64,000 nt of DNA from Isoetes taiwanensis (GCA_021234155.1 JAJEKV010000904.1:1-64000); one strand, 5' to 3'; shown: positions 35,386 to 45,810, numbered from the stretch's first letter. The notes: a model not told the origin generated them from the sequence alone. Made by a program: numbers and translations.

Positions 35386-36762
35386 AAAAGGTATTAATTA
35401 TTAATATATAATTAATAATTAATTAAGCAATTAGATAATTAATTAAATCTATTGATAAAATAATCAAATATAAATTTAATTAAATCAACACTCTATTAGA
35501 AACCTTTCTCGACCCACTAGTCGAGAAGGCAATCTAATTCCAAACACCAAAAAGCACCGTGATTGAGGCAAAGAGGCAAAGAAGGAACAAGCACCAAGGC
35601 AAACGAAAAAATCCATGGTACCAAAATCTCCATCTTCCCGTGAACTTCCTCGGTTTTTTCAAGGCTTTCGGACTAAAGCTCCATTTCTATTCTTTGCCCT
35701 CAAGCTAGTACAAAAAGCTCCAGAGGCTAGAGAACGGCAAAAGGGCTTGAATCTCGAAAGCAATAATCCGTAAAATATCCCGATCACGACAAAAAGGGCC
35801 CTTTGGATCGGCTTCTACGGCCCAATCGATAAAATCAAAGATCCGGTGCAAGCGGGGTTTAACACTCGCGCATGGCTGGCGGCAAGCATGGATAACGTAA
35901 CGGCATCACTATAGAAGGCTGGTAATTTCAACACTCTGTTATCTCTGCAATTTCAACACTCTGTTATTTCAACTTAACGATCTAACTCCGGCTTAGCTTG
36001 CTCCTGTTTTTAAAAGTCATAAATCCGGCCAAGAGGAAGACTTCGGCAAGCTCTTCTTACGAATCGGCTCAAGAAGACAAGCTCCGCTTCAAAATCGGCA
36101 AAGAAAAGTTTCTTCTTTTGAAAGTTTCTTGAGAATAGCCGACGACTCGGCTCCTCCCCTGCCGCCGCCATCATTTGAAATGGAGGCACGGAGCCGTTTC
36201 TTCCAAGGTCTGAAATATGGAATACAATGGTGGGATTCAAATGACAACGAAATATGGAGATACTGACTCGATTCAAATGGAATATAGTTCAAATATGAAT
36301 CTGACTCGATTCAAATGCCCGGACTCCATCTTTGCAAGCCCGGACCAATAACCGCTTCTCGACTTCTATTATATCTTCTAAATCGGCTACATCCGGGTCA
36401 TTTTTGCCTATTTTGGGCCAATCCGGCGACAGAATAAATCTACAAGGAAAGGGCACAAGCCGAAAGAGAATCGTCGAGCATCTCCATCTTGGCATCTTCA
36501 TCTTTGGCTCCAAGAAATGCAAGGGGAAGCATCTCTCTACGCCCTCGTGGGGCGGCGGATTTGAAATAAATGGAGGATTTCCCAGAATACCAGTTATCTG
36601 CTGCACCATAGCTCGAAAATCTGGCTAAATTCCTCTTGTGTTACTTGCACTTCCTCTTGGTTGCAGATCTGCCGGTGGTACAAAAGCATCTGCGGCACAA
36701 AGGTGTGTACCAAATTTCAAAATTCAAATATTGGGGGGAAAAAAAGGCGGGGTATAAGAGTC

Positions 36763-37090
36763 TTGAAAATAAGTCCCGTAGAGTAGAGTAAAGTGAGTCT
36801 TGAAAATAAGTCACGTGGGCATAATATTTATATGGTGCATTATTATTAGTTATAAGGGTAAGTATATTTATAAGGTGCATTATTATTAGTTATAAGGGTA
36901 AATTATTTTTAAGTTATAATGTGTATTATAGGTGCATGCATATGTTGCTATTTACATGTGCATTAGGCATTACTGGAAAATACATAGGAAATTTATGGGG
37001 AGGGTATTTTTTCATAGAAAATACATAGGATATTGTGTTTATTGAAAAATACATAGTATAGGATATTGTCTTATTAGAAAATACATAGTA
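36763..37090. repeat. AT-rich tandem repeats
   Basis: CTTGAAAATAAGTC recurs at about 36763 and 36799. A 40-bp unit (GGTGCATTATTATTAGTTAT...) is duplicated at about 36826-36865 and 36866-36905. From 36973 the word AAAATACATAG recurs about five times. Confidence 0.8.
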
Positions 37091-37409
37091 TATACTGTTT
37101 CATTTAAGAAAGCTATCTTTGAATAAAGCTATAGATAAACATTGACATATTAAAAAGGGAGACAAGTAGGCAAGTAGGTTCGCCACATTTGTTGTATGTT
37201 TGATCACATGTGAACAAAGGTATAGTAATATGATATGATGTTTGAAGGTTATTCATTTTCGACCTTCTCGGACTTGTTGTGTTTTTCACTCCAAATGGCC
37301 TTAGACTTGTGTTTTTCATCTTGAAGGGCCTTAGACTGCGTTTTTTATTTTGAAGGGCCTTAGAACTATGTTTTCCACTCGGACCTATATTTTTTACTTT
37401 GAAGGGCCT

Positions 37410-38000
37410 TAGAACGCGCCTTTTTCGATTTCATGAGTTGAGAAAGACCCTCAAACCGTGTTTTTCGCTTTGGTTTGCCTTTCTCGACTCATGAGTCGAA
37501 AGGTCTTTGACCCCTAAAACTGCGTTTTTGGCTTTGGTACGCCTTTTCGACTCGCTGAGTCGAAAGGCCTTCTAACCCCTAAAACCTGCGTTTTTAAGCT
37601 TTGTTTGCCTTTCTCGACTTCGCGAGTCGAGAAAGGCCTCTAACCCAAAACCTGCGTTTTTCCTTTGTTTGCCTTTCTCGATTTCGCGGTCGTGAAAGGT
37701 CCTCGAGCTTCGTTTCTCGACCTCGGAACTCGTTTTTCGCCGAGCTTCCTTTCTCAACCCCCAAAGCTGCGTTTTTACTCTCGGATGCTTTTTCGACCCA
37801 CGAGTCGAGAAAGGGCCTTAAAAAAATTTTCTTGAAAAAAAACTTTTTTTTCCTAGTTAAAAAAAGGAAAAAATTTTTTTTTTTACTCTGAGCTACGTTT
37901 CTCGACTCTTGAGTCGAAAGGCCGATAGAGGGGCTAAGCTAAGCTAAGCTACATCAGAGGGGCCTTTCTCGACTTCGCATGAGTCGAGAAAGGCCTCATA
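37410..38000. repeat. 65-bp minisatellite built on a palindrome
   Basis: Units start GCCTTT(C)TCG at 37477, 37541, 37606 and 37671 (spacing 64, 65, 65), each with a palindrome such as CTTTCTCGACTTCGCGAGTC-GAGAAAGG followed by ACCCCTAAAACCTGCGTTTTT and CTTTG. Degenerate units extend either side (about 37415; 37786-37817; 37888-37920; 37965-37995). Before 37410, shorter repeats of GAAGGGCCTTAGA occur. The palindrome core is the same as in the cluster at 25.6-26.4 kb and at 35500-35529. Confidence 0.88.
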
Positions 38001-38513
38001 CCTACATTCTTGAAATGGCCCTTAGAACTGGTTGTTCTCTTATTTGTATTGTTCAGTAGCATCACTTGCACTAACTTGATTTTGCCTTTCCAAATTACAA
38101 ATCGTGACGAAAGGACATGATCGGGGAGCCATGTCGGGGCTAAGCGTGTTTGATTTCTATTCTCTTCAAGTTGCTCTTGTGGCTTGGAACGCCTCAGACC
38201 TTGCTCTGTATGTTGTTCCCAGTAGGTGGTCTGTGTGCGAAGATGATGTAATATTTGTGTCAGCCCGACCATCATGGTATCTTCAACCATTGTAAACTTT
38301 GGTTTCAATCTAGAACTTTGATTTCAATCTTTAATGAATTTCCTTTGTTTCAGTTGCATTGTTCTTGTTCTCGACTCGCTAATCAGGGAAAACTGGAGGA
38401 AAGCTTCGATGCAGAGTTCTAGACAAAAAATCGAATTAAGGATAGTTTTCGGGTCGGGGTGCTCTTTTTCATGTAAATTAACAGGGTTCCGAAAAAAAAT
38501 GGGAATGGAATGA

Positions 38514-38538
38514 GTCCCACTTTAATTAAATACGACTT
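38514..38538 (-). repeat. Right terminal inverted repeat
   Basis: GTCCCACTTTAATTAAATAC followed by GACTT. Compared with 30635-30710 it lacks the internal stretch between GAGTCCCA and the final block, suggesting an internal deletion of the subterminal region. Confidence 0.9.
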
Positions 38539-38840
38539 TGTTGTGTTGTACTTTTTGTTTGGAGCCCAAATTATGTCATTATTAACCAATTCATATTCTT
38601 GCCCATATTCTTGCTATTCAGATCATCCTTAACAAACTCCTAACTCATCATGAGCCGACCAAGGCTATGTTGTGGACATGATAATTTGGAACCAAAATTG
38701 AACATCAAGCTTTATAGTGCATGCCACACGAACAATGGTTGTTTGCAATAAAGCAGCCATATTTATTTTGTTCACGTTAGTGAGGATGGGGATGGTGGTG
38801 AACCATGCATGCATCACCCTTGGATAAAAGGGTTGCCATT

Positions 38841-39082
38841 CACAATCACGAACAAAATAAAAGGGTAAAAAAACAATCTGCAAACTTACTTGTTCCATGC
38901 TCAAATGAAAGAAAATGCCAACCCTTCATTCAACCAAAATCCGCTGCAAATGCACAACACACACAATCACGAACAAAATAAAAGGGTAAAAAACAATCGC
39001 AAACTTACTTGTTCCATGCTCAAATGAAAGAAAGTGCCAACCCTTCATTCAACCAAAATTGTTTTTGCAAATGCACAACACA
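38841..39082. repeat. 121-bp tandem duplication
   Basis: Copies at 38841-38961 and 38962-39082 begin CACAATCACGAACAAAATAA and end GCAAATGCACAACACA. They differ by few substitutions and a small indel; apparently recent. Confidence 0.9.
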
Positions 39083-40620
39083 TGAGATCACTCTTAGACA
39101 ACTTCTAATCTATCCTAAAAGCTTAAAATTCATCTATCAAGAATCTAGTGGTCAATTTTTGTTAGATGGATATTGCGGATGGCCTAGAAAGGAGTAATCG
39201 CCTCTAGAACAAACTTGAAATTTCAAGTCCCGAGATAAAGCCCTTCAATGAAGTTCACATACCAAAAATTTCTTACTGCTTTGCATGTATGATCATTTGG
39301 GTCACCACAATGGTCCGCCCTTTTGCTAAAAAATATATTCATGCTTGATGCCAAGGCTGTGGTCTGTATAATTTTGAGAGACATAATGGAGTTCTAGATC
39401 CACCGGTCTATTAGCTTAAACAAATGAGAGTTCTAATTCTACTTTGCATTTTGCGGCATTGGAGCATTGGTCCGATCAGATTTCTTGTATTTACGGCCCT
39501 AACTTGCTCCCAACAGAACAAAATGGAAACCCTCAAGCTTCCTTTACGTAAGGAAGCAAATAAATCGCCGGAGAAAATCGGCCAAATCGGATACTTTTTT
39601 TTCTATCACGGAAAGATAAGAAAGAATGGATAAGAAAGCCTTTATCATAAGATCCGGCCCCTATGTGAATGAGCTGAAAGCAAGGCAAAACTTTATAAGA
39701 ATTGGAACAATATAAAAATCGTCAATCTTGAATGCATAAACTCTACCTTACCTTACTTACTTGCAAAACCAAATCCCTCGGACAAAATTGGTCAAACCCA
39801 AATTGCGACAAAGCATTAAAATGGAGAGTCCAATGCATGCCCTTATTCGAAATCATGAAGCTCAAATCACCATAAAATTTGAAAAATAGATGTTACCCTA
39901 GTGAATACAGGCGCATGTTTGGCCCACGGAATGAAGCTATTCTTTGCGCCAAAAGACCTTTTGGTTGGAAACATCACCGTATTGAGCATCAAGAATGATA
40001 GTCATGTCAAAAAATGGGCATTGAATCCGGACGATGCATTCCATTTTCCTACAAAGAAGAGCGGAAAATAGCGTAATATGTTTCCGCCATTTTGAAACCA
40101 TACGATATGATGCCGATGCCTGGCGATACATCTTTGCCATAGATTAAGAAGATAAAAAGCATAAGAGAAGGAAATGAAAGAAAGTTCTTGAGATAACCTC
40201 GAGCTCTTCCGTCGAATCTTGAAGAATGGATCCTAAGCCGGAAGGTGGAGCTCCTCCTTGCGATGAGCTGTTGCTATTGCTGGATGAAGCGGAGGAGAGG
40301 AATTCTTCTGGATTAGCCAGACACAGACATAATGCATAAGGGTAAAAAAACGCCTTATGAAAAAAACGCCTCGTTGAAAAAAAAGGGAAAGGGACCATGT
40401 ACAAAATTTGCCGGTGCCAAAATCACGCTTTTGGCCGGAAAATAGAGTGTTACCGGCGTTACTGGTGGCCGGAAAAAAGAGGACACCCACCCCCAAAAAC
40501 ATTTTAAGTAAGTAGATGCCACAAACCCACATAAGCGAGGGTTTGCCCCCTAGGGGCAACCCAAAAAATACAAAAAAAAAACATACACATGCGAAAAGTT
40601 TCCACGTACAATATTAGGGC
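39083..40620. other. Intergenic DNA upstream of the methyltransferase gene
   Basis: No gene recognised. A minus-strand frame at about 40325-40200 is Ser/Asn-rich (FLSSASSSNSNSSSQ, then GLGSILQDSTEELE) and might be an exon of an unknown gene, but no partner exons were seen. A palindrome GGGTTTGCCCC/TAGGGGCAACCC lies at 40539-40562. Confidence 0.45.
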
Positions 40621-40622
40621 AA

Positions 40623-40727
40623 ATGTTGATTGAGTCTAGGGTTAGGTATCGTATGGAGGATAGGAGCTTTTCTGCAGGCAAATGGAGGATCCGGATACTG
40701 GAAATCTATTTGAGGAGGCCGCATTAG
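40623..40727 (+). other. Upstream ORF overlapping the methyltransferase start
   Basis: An ATG at 40623 (and an in-frame ATG at 40653) opens a 34-codon frame that ends with TAG at 40725-40727, overlapping the main start at 40682 in another frame. If the transcript begins upstream, this uORF could lower translation of the main protein. Alternatively transcription starts after 40653 or the CTGCAG at 40672-40677 includes a splice acceptor. Confidence 0.45.
40636..40647. promoter_or_regulatory. Telo-box-like element
   Basis: CTAGGGTTAGGT, containing TAGGGTTA (complement of the AAACCCTA-type telo-box common near start sites of plant housekeeping genes), 35-46 bp before the methyltransferase start codon. 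Function is inferred from position only. Confidence 0.35.
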
Positions 40728-41467
40728 TAAGCGTAGATGCGGTAGAAGAGACTCTGGAAGCCATTGTGGAGTACAAAATGAAATCATGCCCCCAGCGCCC
40801 AGTTTGGGTGAGGCAGTTGCCTTCAAAAGGCCTTACTTTTCAGCTGTGGCCTGCCGCCATGGCTCTCTCATGGTATCTCGAAGAAAACTATGGGGAAACA
40901 GGTATGAAAGTTTTCTCTCATTCTGGTAGCAATGATCAGCAGTTAAGAGTAATAGAATTAGGCTCCGGAACAGGACTTGTTGGGCTTCTGGCAGCTAGAT
41001 TAGGAGCTCAAGTTGTACTTACAGATCTGCCTCAGGCAGTACCTAATCTGGAACATAACATTGAAATGAATAAAGAGGCGATCCTGGCTGATGGTGGACT
41101 TGCTTGTGCACAGGCCCTTCGTTGGGGTGTAGAAGATGATGTGAAGGGATTAATTTGTGGGTTTGATATTGTGCTTGCATCAGATGTTGTCTATTATGAT
41201 CATCTCTTTTCTCCGCTGCTTGATACCATGAAGTGGCTTGCTGGATGGTCCAAGTCCAAAACTTTTGATAATGGAGTTCAACCTTCTGGGCATGCATCAG
41301 CTACGGCCCCTTTAATTATCTTGGCGCACCTCAGAAGGTGGAAGAAAGACTCTCAATTCTTCAAAATGGCTTCTAAGTTTTTTGAAGTGAATGTTGTTCA
41401 TAGGCATCCCCCATTATCAGATGCACAACGTGGTGTGACTATATATACCTTACGACTTAGGGGCTGA
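40682..41467 (+). CDS. METTL21-like protein-lysine methyltransferase (Methyltransf_16)
   Basis: A complete 261-residue open frame without interruption, the only intact host gene found. Members of this seven-beta-strand family transfer a methyl group from S-adenosylmethionine to lysines of proteins such as chaperones and elongation factors. Residues 54-59 (QLWPAA) are the family's conserved Trp-Pro segment. 89-100 (RVIELGSGTGLV) is the SAM-binding motif I. Asp115 in VVLTDLP is the expected acidic residue at the end of strand beta-2. FDIVLASDVVYY (161-172) corresponds to the (D/E)-x-x-Y-type motif 'DVVLASDVVY' of METTL21 proteins. No signal peptide or membrane segment is seen, so cytosolic or nuclear location is likely. 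The start was chosen because it begins the only long frame and has +4 G; a short uORF precedes it. The substrate cannot be told from sequence. It lies alone between repeat-rich regions. Confidence 0.88.
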   Translation: MEDPDTGNLFEEAALVSVDAVEETLEAIVEYKMKSCPQRPVWVRQLPSKGLTFQLWPAAMALSWYLEENYGETGMKVFSHSGSNDQQLRVIELGSGTGLVGLLAARLGAQVVLTDLPQAVPNLEHNIEMNKEAILADGGLACAQALRWGVEDDVKGLICGFDIVLASDVVYYDHLFSPLLDTMKWLAGWSKSKTFDNGVQPSGHASATAPLIILAHLRRWKKDSQFFKMASKFFEVNVVHRHPPLSDAQRGVTIYTLRLRG

Positions 41468-41476
41468 CAGGTGAGT
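41468..41476 (+). other. Splice donor directly after the methyltransferase stop codon
   Basis: TGA at 41465-41467 is followed at once by CAG|GTGAGT, a perfect plant 5' splice site. It suggests a 3'-UTR intron beginning three bases after the stop. Such a junction is too close to the stop to trigger nonsense-mediated decay. The acceptor is not identified. Confidence 0.5.
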
Positions 41477-41479
41477 TGT

Positions 41480-43320
41480 TACCTTGCTTCAAATTCCTAA
41501 CTCCTCCTGCTAGGCAAATTCCTACTCCTTCTGCTAGGCATGAACTAAGTAGAGCATCAAATGATTTTCTTTAATAGCAAATGCTTCTAACTCCTTGCTT
41601 GCATGGTTGATTTCATGAGTCCTGTATTTTACATTGTCATATATCTTTTGTCATTGGAAATGATGTTGGAAGTAAAAGGTCTGAGCAGTAGATTTGCCTT
41701 TAGCTGTTAGGTTGGACTAAAGTGGGGAGAGGAAAAGTGCCCCGGTGCATGCACTAGTATTGGCATCTGCACCTTCGCAAGCTTTTCTACATTACCTGAA
41801 GAACAAAAAGGATATGAGGAAAAGGCATTGGCAGCTGAACAAGGTTCTCATGTTGCCCAGACTTCATCTCTCATAAAACTCTCTCCATTGGTGTTAAACC
41901 GGATAATCTATGGGCAGGGTGCTGCGTTGACTTGTAAATTATGCTGATCCAATGCTTTGTTTACTTTGGGGTTATTTTATCTACTATACATAATTTCTGT
42001 CTTTATTGAATGTTGCATCATTGAACCATTATTGCATGCACACGTATGTTAGTATGCCAAGCTTTTAGTGGATTAGAAAAAGTTGATAGATAGTCTGTTG
42101 GTTTGATGCTTTAGAGTTTTGATATGACAGTAAGAAAACCTGAGAAGCCCTGTTATCCTGTTGAACTGCACAAGGAGATTGGAAAAGTAAAGGTACTTTA
42201 GATCCGATATGCTATAATTTAAACTTCCACAGATTACTAATTCTGCCTTTTTGTCGCTTAGAATTCTGTCAGTGACAACCTGGATGGAGTATGCATGCAA
42301 AGAGGATGCAAGTGGTGGAGGTCCATAACTAATGCTCCTCTAATAATCGATCAAACACAAGGCACAAGGCTGATCTTTATTGCATTTATATATTTGGTTC
42401 GTTTTATGGCTTATTGATGCAAAATATTGCCAAGCACAATAAACATGTTTGCAGCGGTCTGATAGATGCAAAATATTGCCAAAATGCAAGAAGCATATAA
42501 AACCACAGGACCGATGAAGCATTATGACCTAACAGCCTGAACATGCGAAGCCATGAAGACTAAAACCAGCAGGGGGTAATAAAAAACAGAACCGTCATAA
42601 CTCTAAACGTTGAATCACCTTGTTGCTATTGATCAAAGGTATGTGCGGTATGTGCTTGTTGGGTGGTGAGGTTAGGTTGTGTATATAGCAAATTCTTTTG
42701 TTGGATCTTAGGGTTTGAGCCTTGTTTTTGCTATCTTCAATAATAAAGATGCTCAGCCAAGGATTGGGATTTGTTGACTCCACCTGAAGGGGCAAAAGCC
42801 CAGTTGCTACCATGGCCAATCCAAGCCTGCTACTTGATACTAGGACTACTTGGTTAATGATTTTAGTAGCCAAAAACCGTGCCGACTCCATTGTGTGTCA
42901 AAGTGATACTGTAACGTCAATGGCAATGGTTAGGTAGATCACCAACCTGGCTTATAGGTTGTTTCCATCATAGCATACATTACTCTTCTATAAAATTGCA
43001 AGGTTTGGCACAAGGGAAAATCATCTAAATGCCCTTATATGCGTGAAATGCCCTTTGTATTTAGATTTTGTATTTACTGGAATGCCCTTCTAGTAATAAA
43101 CGGGAGGTTGAAATTACTGTTATATTAGGCTTGTTTTATAACCTGTAATATTCTCCGACATTGGCGGGCGGACACGCTAAGCTCTCCCTGCCAACCATTT
43201 TTCATTATTGCTGCGCCTGAGTTGCAGCTCTTGGGTATGACGATTCGGCGCCTCTTTTGTTCATTATTTCGGCGCTTGAGTTGCAGCTCGTGGCCCTGCT
43301 TTCTCACGATTCGTGGATTT
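41480..43320. other. 3' flank of the methyltransferase gene and intergenic DNA
   Basis: Probably contains 3'-UTR exon(s) of the methyltransferase, but I cannot place them. No further gene recognised. A small repeat TGCAAAATATTGCCAA occurs twice near 42418 and 42467. Confidence 0.4.
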
Positions 43321-43386
43321 TATCTAAGATCCGGCCCTGCTTCAGTTTTAGGTTATCTAAGATCCGGCCCTGCTTCAGTTTTAGGT
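43321..43386. repeat. 33-bp perfect tandem duplication
   Basis: The unit TATCTAAGATCCGGCCCTGC... ending CAGTTTTAGGT occurs at 43321-43353 and again at 43354-43386 with no visible difference. Confidence 0.92.
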
Positions 43387-43873
43387 TCATCTGCGGAAGA
43401 TCTTTGGGACCGTGAGAAACCTAGCATATATTTTAGCTCGGCTTCCTTGCGCTTTGGTTCAAGCTCCGGCAAACCGGGTTTGAAGGTCGCCCGAAATTGG
43501 CTATCCGGAGTCCAAAGCGGGGGCATCATGCTCAGAGGGGCGAGATTGAAGATATATTAAGCGATCTTTTTGCCATGTCGATGCTATTTGCATGCTTTAA
43601 TCAGAACAAATGGTGTAATATAGGTTTGCTTCTTACGTCTCTGTTTGCTTTTGAAGCTTTTCTTTAAGATCCATGAGTCTTGTGGTCTTCTTTTCATGTA
43701 AAGGGGAGTATTTATATTACAACATGGTTTTCGGCTTAAATCCGTGACGGTGCATAGCCATAGATGTCTAGGTTTGATTCCGGTAGAAAGCATTCAAAGA
43801 AAGAATGCGCCATAGGCGTATCCGGTCTCGCCATAGCCCGTTCATGAGCGTAATTCTCCCGTCTATTACGCGC

Positions 43874-44004
43874 GGAAAATACCCCCCGGGTTTTAGGGGG
43901 CAATCGCAGACGGCGCCCGCCCGTGGCGGCGGACACACTTTGACTCCGGCTTTCCTCGCGCCACCATGCAGATCACCCAGGAAAACCCTCGGGGGGTATT
44001 TTCC
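43874..44004. repeat. Foldback element (about 131 bp)
   Basis: Inverted arms GGAAAATACCCCCCGGGTTTT (43874-43894) and AAAACCCTCGGGGGGTATTT (43982-44001, continuing TCC to 44004) enclose a GC-rich loop of about 87 bp. It could be a small snap-back MITE. It abuts another inverted-repeat element at 44013. Confidence 0.8.
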
Positions 44005-44012
44005 CTTATACA

Positions 44013-44266
44013 TAATTTCAATTTTATCTAAAATGCCCTCAAATTTTTTTGGGGTCCCTTAACGGTGTCGAAGTTCTGGATTTCGGAAAACCAACATTGC
44101 ACTTTCCCTCCATGTGTTAGAAGAGTGCAGAAAAACCAACGTTTCACTTACCCTCCACGGTTTGCCATCGCCGCAACAGGGCAAAATGTTTTCTTGAAAT
44201 TTGGAATTCTGATATTGTTAAGGAGCCTTAAAAGTTTAAGGGCATTTTAGATAAAATTGAAAATAT
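44013..44266. mobile_element. MITE-like element with 20-bp perfect TIRs
   Basis: CAATTTTATCTAAAATGCCC at 44019-44038 is exactly inverted at 44240-44259, and weaker complementarity extends a few bases both ways (CTCAAA... / ...TTTAAG). The roughly 250-bp interior is unique-looking with no coding capacity. A related word (GTATTTACTGGAATGCCCTT at 43069, and inverted AAGGGCAGTTTGGTAAATAC at 44270-44289) suggests a larger, nested inverted structure spanning about 43067-44290. Confidence 0.7.
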
Positions 44267-44493
44267 TAGAAGGGCAGTTTGGTAAATACAATACAATGCA
44301 ATAGGATTTCTTGACCGAAGCATAACATAAAAACACTAAATATTCCCTTGATATGAAGCCTCTCTCTTCAAGGGAAGCATTCTCTTTCACCTAACATCTC
44401 ACAAGAAATTTGAGTTTTTCACCCCAAGTTCTTTAAAAACTCATCTCATAGGGGATATGAGTTTCACCACAAGTTGTTTAAAAAAGAACTTTT

Positions 44494-44810
44494 TTAGAAA
44501 CCCCTCACTGGGTTTCCAATGCGAAGGAACCAATCTTGGTTCCTCACTGACCATCGCCAAATGTGATGATGTTTCCAGATACTTAATGCTTCATATAGAG
44601 CATACAATCCACCAGTAGCTCTTTTAATGCTTCCATCAATAGCCGTTTTATTCCCCCTCACTTTCTGTTCGTAGTTGTTAGTAAACCCAATACCCAGGTA
44701 CTTGTATTGGTTTATTTGCTCCAGAATCTCCATCTTATTTCGAGATCCTACCACTAATATGTGGACATCTTTCGACAAAGCTAGAGACAACTCTCAAAGT
44801 TTTGCCATTA
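44494..44810 (-). pseudogene. LINE reverse transcriptase C-terminal fragment
   Basis: Minus-strand reading ALSKDVHILVVGSRNKM, then INQYKYLGIGFTNNYEQKVR and ATGGLYALYEALSIWKHHHI parallels the LINE B segment SYKYLGLIVDKSPNW... GLKALYAMQRRCRKADI. The YKYLG(I/L) motif marks the end of the RT palm/thumb region. It is diverged from LINE B and isolated, so it represents another old LINE insertion, truncated on both sides. Confidence 0.75.
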
Positions 44811-45810
44811 GTCCTTTCATACATTTTTTTTTCTTTTTATAACTTTTGGTCGGGATATCAAATGAAAGCAATTTTTACATGTTTGAGAAGCTCTCAGATG
44901 AGAGATATTTGGCATTTGAAGAGGGAGGATTTAGATTGGCAACTTCACATATATGTTTGTATGTAGTTGTCAACCTCAAGTATATTGAAGGCACATATCC
45001 GTTTTACACAATGACCTACAAATATGATGATTAACCATGGCCTATATACATTGCAAATCTCCATCATGGCCTATATACATTGCAAATCTCCATGCTAGAG
45101 TTGTCTCGGGATGCGTATGTGTTGATCAAACTCGTATGGGTCCCTCAATCCATTCTCCACCATATTTTATAGCAATATCAAACTCTTTTCTTGGTTTAGG
45201 TTTTTATGGTCTTAATGATATGATATAATCCCATGATACTCGAATACAAGTTTCAAAATAGCATTATTTTTCCATAAAATAGACTATAAATACCACTCAT
45301 CTTTCAAGTTTCATGTGGTTTCTTCAAGCGTAAGCGTCCACGGGGAGGAAATTTCGGTTTTATGCTTTTGTTCAAAACAAAAACCATCATGGATCGAACT
45401 CAAAGCGGCGCCGTAATGCTCGCCAAAGAAACCTCGAAGGTTTTATTTTCGAGTTAAACTTGGAAAGCCATGGCCAGGAAAAGCCATAGCCATAGCTTCG
45501 AAACTTTGTTGAGAAAGCCATATACGACTCACTGAAACCGTTAAAAGCCATGCCCAGGAAAGCCATAGCCATGGCTTCGAAGCTTTGAAGCTTCGGAAGT
45601 CCCCTTAGCGGAAGCTCGACTTTGGATCTTCTATCTATTGAGGCTTGGTTGATCATGCAGGCGGGGGTCTAATGATTTGGAGAGGAGGAAAGAACCACTT
45701 AGATTTAGGTGGCTGACCTTTAGGCTTTTGGGATATCTTAGTAGAGAAACGATTTTTTTTTTTGACCTAGCAAAATTTCCTCCCCCACGTGGACATTTAC
45801 ATTGGCGCAT
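44811..45810. other. Intergenic DNA with an internal 80-bp repeat
   Basis: No gene recognised. A segment with GAAAGCCATGGCCAGGAAAA and CATAGCTTCGAAACTTT (45463-45507) is repeated at 45543-45586. GGCCTATATACATTGCAAAT is duplicated at about 45039 and 45069. The minus-strand frame across the first repeat (45656-45387) is repetitive and lacks known motifs. Confidence 0.45.

Larger units (their letters stand above)
34945..38538. mobile_element. Non-autonomous DNA transposon with 25-bp perfect TIRs
   Basis: Left terminus 34945-34969 begins AAGTCGTATTTAATTAAAGT; right terminus 38514-38538 is its exact reverse complement over 25 bp. TGTT flanks both ends (34941-34944 and 38539-38542), a candidate 4-bp target duplication. 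The left terminal 75 bp also match the right end of the DUF7869-type element (30635-30710), so both belong to one family. The 3.6-kb interior has no transposase: a GA-rich tract (35020-35385), AT-rich spacer, low-copy-looking DNA at 35.6-36.7 kb, tandem repeats (36.76-37.09 kb) and a palindrome minisatellite (37.4-38.0 kb). Short ORFs inside show no motif I recognise. Confidence 0.75.

Noticed and set aside
34954-35404. Pro/Ser-rich or Gly/Arg-rich proteins across the GA-rich tract
   Set aside because: Open frames arise because purine-only sequence lacks stop codons in some frames; composition alone explains them.
37410-38000. Regularly spaced palindromic repeats resembling a CRISPR array
   Set aside because: Linkers between palindromes are also repeated, units are degenerate, there are no cas genes and the context is a plant genome; it is a minisatellite.
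37949-38308. Minus-strand ORF reminiscent of a Copia polyprotein linker (APTWLPDHV)
   Set aside because: Only a few residues are similar and no integrase or RT is nearby; insufficient to call.
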